Shown here in pieces: positions 14,068 through 21,071 of a stretch of 21,071 nt of DNA; the stretch's first letter is position 1; every line of letters starts with the position of its first letter. The stretch is taken from NCBI GenBank assembly GCA_036500965.1, contig DASYBC010000123.1:1-21071 (forward strand), written 5' to 3'. Under the pieces are notes generated by a model. That model was not told where the DNA came from. It saw nothing but the letters and a program-made list of their open reading frames with translations, and did not search any database. The position numbers and the translations under genes were made by a program. Origin of the DNA: AP-15 sp036500965 (GTDB lineage: Bacteria; Pseudomonadota; Alphaproteobacteria; ATCC43930; CGMCC-115725).

Positions 14068-16269
14068 ATGACGGGCCGTTTCTTTGCGGGAGCCCGGCTT
14101 GCGCCGGCGATCCTGCCACTGACGATAATCCCGCTGCTGGGCGGTGCCGCAGCGGCGCAGAATCAGCCGCCGCTCGAAACCGGCCTGCCGCTGGATGCCG
14201 GGAGCGCGCAAGCGGCGCCGACGCCCTCAGGCGGCGTCTCGCTCGATCTCGACGTCGTCGCCAAGGAGCTCGACATCGCCGCCCAGCAGATCGAGCCGAC
14301 CCTCGGCGCCAGCGTCTACGAATTCGGCCGCCAGGCGATCGCGACCCAGCCGCAAGGCGACAATCAGCCATTGAACCGGCTGCTATTGCAGGCGCCGGGC
14401 GTGACCCAGGATTCCTTTGGCCAGCTCCACGTCCGCGGCGACCATGCCAATCTGCAATACCGCCTGAACGGGATCATCCTGCCCGAAGGGATCAACGTCT
14501 TCGGCCAGGTATTGCAGACCCGGCTCGCCCGTTCGGTGTCGCTGATCACCGGCGCGCTGCCGGCGGAGTACGGGCTGCGCACCGCCGGCATTATCGACAT
14601 CCAAACCAAGACCGGCACGCTCGATCCGGGCGGCGACTTCACGCTTTACGGCGGGCAGCAATCGACGTTTCAGCCAAGCGCCGAATATGGCGGCACGGTC
14701 GGCCGGATCGACTATTTCGTGACCGGCGAGGTCCTGCACGACGCCAACGGGATCGAGAACCCGGCCCCGACGTTCAACCCGATTCACGACATCTCGACAC
14801 AGCCGCGCGGGTTTGCCTATGTCTCGGGCATCATCGACCCGACGACCCGAGTGACCTCGATTTTCGGCGTGTCGCGCAGCGAGTACCAAATCCCGAACAA
14901 TCCGGGCCAAACCCCGAGCCTCGGGCTGACCGCGGATGGCGTCAGCGACTTCAACTCCTCGCTGTTCAATGAGAACCAGCGCGAGATCACCGATTACGGC
15001 ATTGTCGCGCTGCAGAAACAGGTCGACGCGCTCAATTTTCAGCTGTCGACCGTGACCCGCTACAGCAGCATTTATTTCTCGCCGGACCCGCTGGGCGATC
15101 TGCTGTTCAACGGCATCGCCCAGACCGCCTTCCGTCAAAGCGTCGCGAACGGCCTGCAAGGCGACGGCAGCTATCGCTTTTCGGACGCGAATACGATGCG
15201 CAGCGGCTTTTACGTCCAGCGCGAGCGCACTTCGTCCTCGACCAACTCCGACGTCCTGCCGGTCGATGCGAGCGGCGCGCAGACCAGCGATCAGCCGTTC
15301 TCGATTTTTGATTCGAGCGGCGCCGTCGGCTGGCTCTACAGCTATTACCTGCAAGACGAATGGAAGCCGGTGCCTAGGGTCACGGTTAATTTTGGCGCCC
15401 GCTATGACCAGATGGCCGAATACGTCAATGGCCGCCAGCTGAGCCCGCGGGTCAGCGTGGTGTGGCAGCCGACCCAATCGACGACGTTCACCGCAGGCTA
15501 TGCCCGCTATTTCGTGCCGCCGCCCTACGAACTGATCGCGCCGACGACGATTTCGCTGTTCGCCGGCACCAGCGCAGCACCCGCCGTCGCCCAGGACGAC
15601 CGCGCCAAGCCCGAACGCGACCATTACTTCGACGTCAGCGGCACGCAGGTGATCCTGCCCGGGCTCAAGGCCGGTCTCGACGGCTACTACAAGATCGCCA
15701 GCGATCTGATCGACGAGGGGCAGTTTGGCGCGCCGATCATCCTGACCCCGTTCAACTACCAGAAGGGTCTGGTCGATGGCGTCGAGCTGACCATGAGCTA
15801 CGACATCGACAACTGGTCGTTCTATGGTAATTTGGCGGCGTCGAAGGCGCTCGGCAAAAACATCACCTCGGCGCAGTTCAATTTTTCTCCCGACGACCTC
15901 GCCTATATCTCCGGGCATTATATCCACCTCGACCACGACCAGACCTATACCGAATCGGCCGGGGTCAAATACCGCTTCGCCAAGACCAACACGCTGGTCT
16001 CGGCCGATCTGACCGCCGGCAGCGGGCTGCGGGCCAGCAACCCCGGCGGGATCCCGAACGGCAACAGCCTGCCCGGCTACCAGCAGGTCAATTTGAGCAT
16101 CGTGCAGCCGGTTACGACCGGGATCTACAAAGGACTCGAACTCCGTTTGGACATAATTAACCTCTTCGATCAGGTGTACGAGATCCGCAACGGCACCGGG
16201 GTCGGCGTCGGCGCACCGCAATTCGGCCCGCGCCGCACCGTCCTCGCCGGGATCAGCCAGCGCTTTTAG
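14068..16269 (+). CDS. TonB-dependent outer-membrane receptor (probably zinc-related)
   Basis: A 733-residue receptor importing a metal or metallophore across the outer membrane. A signal peptide (residues about 1-31, ending GGAAAAQ) is followed by a periplasmic segment with a possible TonB box near LDLDVVAKEL. The plug domain contains PLNRLLLQAPGVTQD, LHVRGDHANLQYRLNGI and ITGALPAEYGLRTAGIIDIQ. A beta barrel follows, ending in NLFDQVYEIRNG and the terminal aromatic residue (SQRF) needed for barrel assembly. The start is the ATG at 14068 with GAGG close by; an upstream TTG at 14002 would displace the signal peptide. First gene of an operon with exbB, exbD and tonB, under the two TGATA palindromes, so probably Zur-repressed. 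The zinc substrate is inferred from regulation, since no His-rich loop is obvious; other metallophores are possible. Confidence 0.88.
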   Translation: MTGRFFAGARLAPAILPLTIIPLLGGAAAAQNQPPLETGLPLDAGSAQAAPTPSGGVSLDLDVVAKELDIAAQQIEPTLGASVYEFGRQAIATQPQGDNQPLNRLLLQAPGVTQDSFGQLHVRGDHANLQYRLNGIILPEGINVFGQVLQTRLARSVSLITGALPAEYGLRTAGIIDIQTKTGTLDPGGDFTLYGGQQSTFQPSAEYGGTVGRIDYFVTGEVLHDANGIENPAPTFNPIHDISTQPRGFAYVSGIIDPTTRVTSIFGVSRSEYQIPNNPGQTPSLGLTADGVSDFNSSLFNENQREITDYGIVALQKQVDALNFQLSTVTRYSSIYFSPDPLGDLLFNGIAQTAFRQSVANGLQGDGSYRFSDANTMRSGFYVQRERTSSSTNSDVLPVDASGAQTSDQPFSIFDSSGAVGWLYSYYLQDEWKPVPRVTVNFGARYDQMAEYVNGRQLSPRVSVVWQPTQSTTFTAGYARYFVPPPYELIAPTTISLFAGTSAAPAVAQDDRAKPERDHYFDVSGTQVILPGLKAGLDGYYKIASDLIDEGQFGAPIILTPFNYQKGLVDGVELTMSYDIDNWSFYGNLAASKALGKNITSAQFNFSPDDLAYISGHYIHLDHDQTYTESAGVKYRFAKTNTLVSADLTAGSGLRASNPGGIPNGNSLPGYQQVNLSIVQPVTTGIYKGLELRLDIINLFDQVYEIRNGTGVGVGAPQFGPRRTVLAGISQRF

Positions 16270-16304
16270 CGTGCTACCGATCGAGAACCCGCCGAGGCCC
16301 ATCC

Positions 16305-17000
16305 GTGAACGATCCCGCCGCAACCCTCTCGGTCGTCAGCCTGTTTCACCATGCCGACATCGTCGTCAAATGCGTGCTGCTGCTGCTGCTCGCGGCCTCG
16401 GTGTGGAGCTGGGCGGTGATCATCGACAAGGTATGGCGGCTCGGGGTGGTGCGCCGCTCGGTCCAGGCGCAGGAGGGGCGCGTCGCCGCCGCCCATTCGG
16501 CGGCCGAGCTGACGGCGTCCTCCAGCCGGCGCGACGGCGCCGATCCGGCCGGTCTGGTTCTCGCCGCCGGCTGGGCCGAGAGCGCGCAAGCGGCGTGGGC
16601 GGCACCCGAGACCGCACCCGAGACCGCGAGCGAACGGCGCGAGCGCATCGAGCGGGCAATGCGGCTGGTGTTGAACGCCGAGCTGCGCCGCCTCGAAGCG
16701 CGCCTGCCGTTTCTCGCCACCATCGGCTCGGCCGCTCCGTTCGTCGGGCTGTTCGGCACAGTCTGGGGGATCATGCGCAGCTTTGCCGGCATCGCCGCGG
16801 CCAACAACACCAGTCTCGCGGTGGTGGCGCCGGGCATCGCCGAGGCGCTGTTCGCGACCGCCATGGGGCTCGTCGCCGCGATCCCGGCGGTCGTCGCCTA
16901 CAACAAGTTCACCGTCGATCTGGGACGGCTCTCCGGGCGCATGCAAGGACTGATCGGACGCTCGCTGCGCCTCTTCGGCCGCGTTTCGCCGGAGGGCTGA
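16305..17000 (+). CDS. exbB: ExbB/TolQ-type proton channel protein
   Basis: A 231-residue inner-membrane protein of the MotA/TolQ/ExbB family that forms the pentameric proton channel energising TonB. One membrane span lies near residues 18-40 (VVKCVLLLLLAASVWSWAVI). A cytoplasmic loop follows, then the signature LPFLATIGSAAPFVGLFGTV (134-153) with WGIMRSF and a third span around LFATAMGLVAAIPAVVAY. The cytoplasmic loop contains a duplicated PETA motif (about 101-108). GTG start at 16305 with GAGG about 8 nt upstream. It follows the receptor by 35 bp and precedes exbD by 3 bp. Context favours ExbB over TolQ, as no tolA, tolB or pal follow. Confidence 0.9.
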   Translation: MNDPAATLSVVSLFHHADIVVKCVLLLLLAASVWSWAVIIDKVWRLGVVRRSVQAQEGRVAAAHSAAELTASSSRRDGADPAGLVLAAGWAESAQAAWAAPETAPETASERRERIERAMRLVLNAELRRLEARLPFLATIGSAAPFVGLFGTVWGIMRSFAGIAAANNTSLAVVAPGIAEALFATAMGLVAAIPAVVAYNKFTVDLGRLSGRMQGLIGRSLRLFGRVSPEG

Positions 17001-17003
17001 GCG

Positions 17004-17434
<431 letters not shown>

Positions 17435-17438
<4 letters not shown>

Positions 17439-18202
17439 CCGGCTTCAAGGTTCCGCTGGCGCTGTCGCTGGCGGGCCACGCCATTGTCTTGGCCCTGCTG
17501 CTGCTGATGCCGGCGCCGGCGCCGCCGGAGCACCCGCCGCCCGCCGCACCGGGGATCGCGGTCGCCTTTGCGCCGTCATTGCCGCAGCCGGCTCAGCCGC
17601 CAGCCCCGCCCCCGGCACCCAGGCCGACGCCGCCACCTGTCCCGGCTCCAGCGCCCCCGCCACCCCCGCCGCCGCCCGTGGCGATCCAGCCGCCGCCGCC
17701 CGCGCCGGCCAATGCAAATGAGCCGCCGCCACCACCGCCGCCACCACTCAAGCCTCCGGTGCCGCCTCTGCCCGAGCGCGCCCCGTCGCGGATCGAGCGG
17801 CGGATCGAGCCACGGCAGCCCTACCCGCCCTATGCCCCACCGACGCCCGTGGCCCCGCCGCAGACCGCGTTCGCGCCGCCGGCGCCGGCCCGCGCCCCCG
17901 CCCCGTCAGCCACGATCAGCCCGGGCTATCGCGCGCTGTTGAGCGAATGGCTCGAAGCGCACAAGCGCTACCCCGAAACTGCGCGAGCACAGGACGAGCA
18001 AGGGCAAGCGATCCTGCGCTTCGTGGTCGAACGCAGCGGCCGAGTCGAGCGCTATGCCATCGTCAAGAGCACCGGCTACCCGGATCTCGACGCGGCCATC
18101 GACGAGATGATGCGCGGCGCGGTCCTGCCACCTTTCCCGCCCGGCATGGACGAGGCGAGCATCGCGGTCTCGGTCGCGATCCGGTTCAGCCTCGCACAAT
18201 AA
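17435..18202 (+). CDS. tonB: TonB energy transducer
   Basis: A 255-residue protein spanning the periplasm to couple ExbBD to the receptor. The N-terminal membrane anchor FKVPLALSLAGHAIVLALLL contains the Ser-x3-His pair (S11, H15) matching the S16/H20 motif of E. coli TonB. A long proline-rich rod (about 27-165), with runs of PPPPPPP, follows. The C-terminal TonB_C domain contains RYPETARAQDEQGQAILRFV, RVERYAIVKSTGYPDLDAAI and LPPFPPGM. GTG start at 17435 overlaps the exbD stop. As a private TonB it probably serves the adjacent receptor specifically. Confidence 0.92.
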
Positions 18203-18215
18203 AGGAGCTCGCCTC

Positions 18216-18235
18216 CCGGGTGCGGCCGGACCCGG
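18216..18235. terminator. Short GC hairpin between convergent genes
   Basis: CCGGGT (18216-18221) pairs with ACCCGG (18230-18235) between tonB and the convergent lipoprotein gene. No T-tract follows, so it is only a weak candidate for bidirectional termination. Confidence 0.3.
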
Positions 18236-18241
18236 CTGGCC

Positions 18242-18583
18242 CTACAAATTCGCGTCGACCGTCGTGTCCGGGGCGACATAGGCCCGGTCCCAGGGCGACC
18301 ATTGCCCGGCGACCGGCTGGTCAGGGTCGCGGTCGCGCCGCCAGCAGATTTCAGTCCCGGGCGGGACGTCGATGAACTTTGTCGCATTGTTCGGCAGCAG
18401 AAACTCGAGGGTCGAGACGTAGCCGGGGCCGCGCGAGGCGCAATCGGGGTTGGCGGTGATCACCGCCTCGACATTGAGCGGGCCGAAATTCGGGTTGCTG
18501 AGCAGCAGGGTCCCCGGCCGCACCGGTTGCGGCGCGCAGGCGGCGGCACAAAAAAGCACGATTACCAGCAAGGTCGGTCGCAC
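18242..18583 (-). CDS. Small lipoprotein of unknown function
   Basis: A 113-residue protein with a lipoprotein signal: RPTLLVIVLFCAAAC gives a hydrophobic core and an AAAC lipobox, predicting acylation and membrane anchoring. The mature part starts with APQPVRPGTLLLSNPNFGPL and includes LEFLLPNNATKFIDVPPGTE and CWRRD; two further Cys (in NPDCAS and EICWR) could form a disulfide. The start is taken as GTG at 18583, where the signal begins; an ATG at 18661 would add 26 non-signal residues. I do not recognise a named domain. It is convergent with tonB, and no link to metal uptake is evident. Confidence 0.7.
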   Translation of the reverse strand: MRPTLLVIVLFCAAACAPQPVRPGTLLLSNPNFGPLNVEAVITANPDCASRGPGYVSTLEFLLPNNATKFIDVPPGTEICWRRDRDPDQPVAGQWSPWDRAYVAPDTTVDANL

Positions 18584-18686
18584 GGCGTTTGCTCTTTCGG
18601 TCGGCGGGATCGGAGGCTCGGGGCCGCGCGAGGCGGAGGGGTCATCAAAGAAGATAGGCACGCATGGCAGAGCCTTCGCCCGCCTC

Positions 18687-18775
18687 CCCCCGAATTTGAT
18701 CCGGGGGCCGGCATCTTCTACCCAAACGCAAGCAAAAGCACAATTCAGGCCGAACCGCCGGACCAGCTCCGGCGG
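18687..18775. other. Two GC-rich hairpins downstream of ICL-like gene
   Basis: CCCCCG/CGGGGG (18687-18692 with 18702-18707) and CCGCCGGA/TCCGGCGG (18755-18762 with 18768-18775, loop CCAGC) occupy the gap between two leftward genes. The second, 19 bp beyond the stop of the upstream gene, may weaken read-through, although no T-run follows. Confidence 0.4.
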
Positions 18776-18793
18776 CAGGATGGCCTCAATACG

Positions 18794-19660
18794 TCAAACG
18801 CCGCCGAGGTAATCCCTGGTCCAGCGCTGGTAGTCGTCGGCGCGGGTGACCTTGCGCATCAGATCGGGCGAGGCGACGCCGGAGAGATCGCCGGGCTTGG
18901 CGCCGTCGCGCAGCGCCTTCAGCGTGTTGTAGACCGCCTGCACCGCGGCCGAGAACGGCGCGTGCGTCTGCAAGGCCACCCGGACCCGATGCGCCCCGAG
19001 CCACGCGAGATCGCCGAGCTGGCCGCTGCCGCCGCCGAGGATCAGCGGGATCCTGATCGCCGACGACACCGCCTCGACCGCCTCGACGGTCACCCCGCCA
19101 GCGAGGAACACGGCATCGACGCCGGCCGCCTCATACGCCTTGGCCCGCTTGACGGCTTCGTCGACATTGGCGATCGCCAAGGCGCTGGTGCGGCCGGCGA
19201 TGACCAGCTTTGGATCCTGGCGCGCCGACAGCGCCGCTTTCATCTTGCCGACGCCCTCCTCGACCGAGCTCAGGCTCGGCTTGCCGCCGGTGCCATAGGG
19301 CCGCGGCAACACCGTGTCCTCGATCGACATCGCGCAGATGCCGGCGGTCTCCAACTCTTCGACGGTGCGGCGGACGTTGAGCGCGTTGCCGTAGCCGTGA
19401 TCGGCGTCAACCAAGAGCGCCAGATTGCCGGCCCGGCAGATGCGGTTGGCCTGCGCGGCGAACTCGGTCAGGGTCAGGACCACCAGATCGGGGGCGCCGA
19501 GCACCGCCATCGAGCCGATCGAGCCCGAGAACATGCCGACTTCGAAGCCGAGATCCTCGGCGATGCGGGCGGAGATCGCGTCGTACACTGAGCCCGGATG
19601 CACGCAGCGGTTCCCGGAAAGGAGCGCGCGGAAGCGCTCGCGCCGTTCGGTCCAGTTCAT
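18794..19660 (-). CDS. Isocitrate lyase/PEP mutase superfamily enzyme, oxaloacetate decarboxylase-like
   Basis: A 288-residue TIM-barrel enzyme. LLVDADHGYGNALN (82-95) supplies the Mg-binding Asp residues (D85, D87). SIEDTVLPRPYG (112-123) is the second conserved loop, and VIAGRTSAL follows. The active-site Cys loop of isocitrate lyase (KKCGH) is absent. The DADHGYGNALN wording and length resemble the oxaloacetate decarboxylase group typified by PA4872 of Pseudomonas, so decarboxylation of oxaloacetate or a related 2-oxo acid is the best guess; other C-C lyase activities are possible. GAGGA lies 12 nt before the ATG. It is divergent from the ketopantoate reductase-like gene across 88 bp, suggesting shared control. 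Confidence 0.86.
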   Translation of the reverse strand: MNWTERRERFRALLSGNRCVHPGSVYDAISARIAEDLGFEVGMFSGSIGSMAVLGAPDLVVLTLTEFAAQANRICRAGNLALLVDADHGYGNALNVRRTVEELETAGICAMSIEDTVLPRPYGTGGKPSLSSVEEGVGKMKAALSARQDPKLVIAGRTSALAIANVDEAVKRAKAYEAAGVDAVFLAGGVTVEAVEAVSSAIRIPLILGGGSGQLGDLAWLGAHRVRVALQTHAPFSAAVQAVYNTLKALRDGAKPGDLSGVASPDLMRKVTRADDYQRWTRDYLGGV

Positions 19661-19748
19661 GGTGGCAGCGTCCTCGAAGGTTTATCGGATGGTTTCTCGC
19701 AACGGGCAGCTTATCATGGCGCCGCTCGGGGCATAGAGGGATCGGAGC

Positions 19749-20807
19749 ATGGAAAAGCGCATCGCGGTGATCGGCGCGGGTGCGATCGGCGGCTACACCG
19801 GCGGCCAGCTCGCCCATAACGGGTTCGACGTGACCCTGATCGACCCATGGCCCGAGCACATCGAGGCGATCCGGCGGGACGGGCTAGCGATCGAGGGCGT
19901 CACCGAGCAGGAGTTCGTCTGCGCCCGGCCGAAGACGATGCATCTGACCGAGCTGCAGCATCTGGCCAAGGAGAAGCCGATCGACATTGCGATGGTCGCG
20001 GTCAAATCCTACGACACCCTATGGGCGGCGGCGCTGATCGGGCAATACCTCGCGCCCGGCGGCTATGTCGTCTCGCTGCAGAATTGCATGAACGAGGAGC
20101 GGATCGCCGGGGTGGTCGGCTGGGAGAAGACGGTGGGCGCGATCCCGGCCTTGCTCGCGGCCGAGCTTTACGCGCCGGGCCGGGTGCGCCGCACCGTCGC
20201 GAAGGGCGCCTCGCACCACGAGGTCTATCGCGTCGGCGAAGTCCATGGGCGCATTACCAAGCGGCTCGAAGAGTTGGCGGCGATGATCGCGACGATCGAC
20301 ACGGTCAGGCCGACGCGCAATCTGTGGGGCGAGCGCTGGTCGAAGCTCGTCGTCAACGGCATGAGGAACGGCATCGGAGCCTCGACCGGCCTCTCCGGCA
20401 ACGGCATGGACCGGCACGACCGGATCCGCCGGCTCAGCATCCGCCTCGGCGGCGAGGCGGTGCGGGTCGGCCAGGCGCTCGGCTATCAGCTCGAGCACAT
20501 CCGCATGCACGATCCCGAAACCTTGGCGCGCGCCGGAGAGGGCGATGAGAAGGCCCTCGACGAGATCGAATCGCAGATCCTAGCGGAGGCCGGCTCGAAC
20601 ACCCGCAGCGACCTGCAGCGCCCGTCGATGGGCCAGGACATGCTCAAAGGAAGACGCACCGAGATCGATTTCATCAACGGGCTGATCGCCGAGAAGGGCG
20701 CCGAGATCGGCCGCCCGGCCCCGACCCATCTCAAGCTGATCGCCGCCGTCAAGGAGGTCGAGCACGGCCGGATGCCGGCGGCGCCGGAGAATCTGTACGC
20801 GATCTGA
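19749..20807 (+). CDS. Ketopantoate reductase family protein (PanE/ApbA-like)
   Basis: A 352-residue NAD(P)-dependent dehydrogenase. The N-terminal Rossmann motif GAGAIGG is at 9-15. VAVKSYDT (84-91) and LQNCMNEE (110-117) correspond to the family's VKxxDT and QNG-N motifs. RWSKLVVNGMRNGIGASTG (197-215) carries the catalytic Lys199. DFINGLIAEKGAEIGRPAPTH is the typical C-terminal substrate-binding segment. PanE makes pantoate for coenzyme A, but this member is about 50 residues longer than E. coli PanE and has QNCM instead of QNGL, so a catabolic 2-oxo acid reduction is equally possible. GAGGGATCGGAG precedes the ATG. The oxaloacetate decarboxylase-like gene is divergent. Confidence 0.88.
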   Translation: MEKRIAVIGAGAIGGYTGGQLAHNGFDVTLIDPWPEHIEAIRRDGLAIEGVTEQEFVCARPKTMHLTELQHLAKEKPIDIAMVAVKSYDTLWAAALIGQYLAPGGYVVSLQNCMNEERIAGVVGWEKTVGAIPALLAAELYAPGRVRRTVAKGASHHEVYRVGEVHGRITKRLEELAAMIATIDTVRPTRNLWGERWSKLVVNGMRNGIGASTGLSGNGMDRHDRIRRLSIRLGGEAVRVGQALGYQLEHIRMHDPETLARAGEGDEKALDEIESQILAEAGSNTRSDLQRPSMGQDMLKGRRTEIDFINGLIAEKGAEIGRPAPTHLKLIAAVKEVEHGRMPAAPENLYAI

Positions 20808-20941
20808 CGGCAACTTTCGCCTTGAACCTCATCCCGGAGCGGGCGGATGACGAATCGAGCAGCTTTCGATCTGTTGGACCGTCGTTCCCGCGAAAGCGCG
20901 TGTGAAGAATTCCCGAGGCGCTCGCTGCCTCGAGATCGTGC

Positions 20942-21050
20942 GTGCTTCGAGACGCGCCTTCGGCGCTCCTCAGCATGAGGTATCCGATTGATGATGATGA
21001 GAACATACCTCATCCTGAGGAAGCCGCGAAGCGGCTGTCTCGAAGGGCCT
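20942..21050. repeat. Large imperfect intergenic palindrome
   Basis: A left arm beginning GCTTCGAGACGCGCCTTCGG and continuing CTCCTCAGCATGAGGTAT pairs with a right arm ATACCTCATCCTGAGGA and continuing GTCTCGAAGG, around a loop near 20982-21003. Within each arm a smaller GC stem is present. This is the widespread Rhizobiales-type intergenic repeat containing CCTCAT..TGAGGA and CTTCGAGAC, which can form a cruciform or RNA hairpin. Pieces of another common repeat (TTCCCGCGAAAGCG) stand at about 20884 and, reversed, at the window's end. Confidence 0.75.
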
Positions 21051-21071
21051 GCCCTCGCGAAGGCGGGGGAC

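Noticed and set aside
14383..16323. Long minus-strand open frame opposite the TonB receptor
   Set aside because: A shadow of high-GC coding; no domains, while the plus frame has complete receptor signatures.

Overview
The window is chromosomal DNA from a GC-rich Gram-negative bacterium. An alphaproteobacterium is most likely (Rhodospirillales or Hyphomicrobiales type): coding DNA is strongly G/C-biased, there is a PagL-like outer-membrane deacylase, a TonB/ExbBD system and a Zur-type Fur protein, and a Rhizobiales-style 'CCTCAT..TGAGGA' palindrome sits at the right end. The genus cannot be named from the sequence alone.

Layout. (1) 1-553 has no convincing gene but carries copy 1 of a 121-bp structured repeat. 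(2) 554-5066, all minus strand: a CUT2-type sugar ABC transporter (binding protein, permease, half-size ATPase, with 4-nt overlaps), then a coiled-coil membrane protein and an acyl-CoA dehydrogenase that form a second closely spaced pair. (3) About 5450-8390 is a visibly more AT-rich island. It holds a lipoprotein gene broken by two in-frame amber codons and a two-gene module of a DUF262 (ParB-like nuclease fold) protein and a HEPN protein with an RNNIAH ribonuclease-type motif. A serine recombinase with a frameshift borders it. This is the best candidate for an under-described defence or conflict system. (4) 9304-13327 returns to host composition: a uracil-DNA glycosylase-family protein, a zincin-type metallopeptidase, pterin-4a-carbinolamine dehydratase, a PagL-like lipid A deacylase, prolyl iminopeptidase and a DUF1194/VWA protein. 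Copy 2 of the 121-bp repeat lies between the last two, inverted relative to copy 1.

(5) 13462-18202 is a coherent metal-uptake locus. A Zur-like regulator ends in a strong terminator, followed at once by two 15-bp TGATA-N5-TATCA palindromes (probable Zur boxes). Next come a TonB-dependent receptor, ExbB, ExbD and TonB as a tight operon. The receptor would import a zinc-related substrate across the outer membrane, powered by its own ExbBD-TonB complex and repressed by the neighbouring Zur when zinc is sufficient. (6) 18242-20807: a small lipoprotein, an isocitrate lyase/PEP-mutase superfamily enzyme (oxaloacetate decarboxylase-like) and, divergently, a ketopantoate reductase-family protein. 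(7) 20808-21071 is intergenic repeat sequence.

Main points for follow-up: the 121-bp repeat, whose two copies differ inside a 35-codon frame only by five synonymous third-base changes; the DUF262-HEPN island; the Zur-box-controlled private TonB system; the amber-interrupted lipoprotein; and an acyl-CoA dehydrogenase whose catalytic glutamate appears to be at the alternative (helix G) position.
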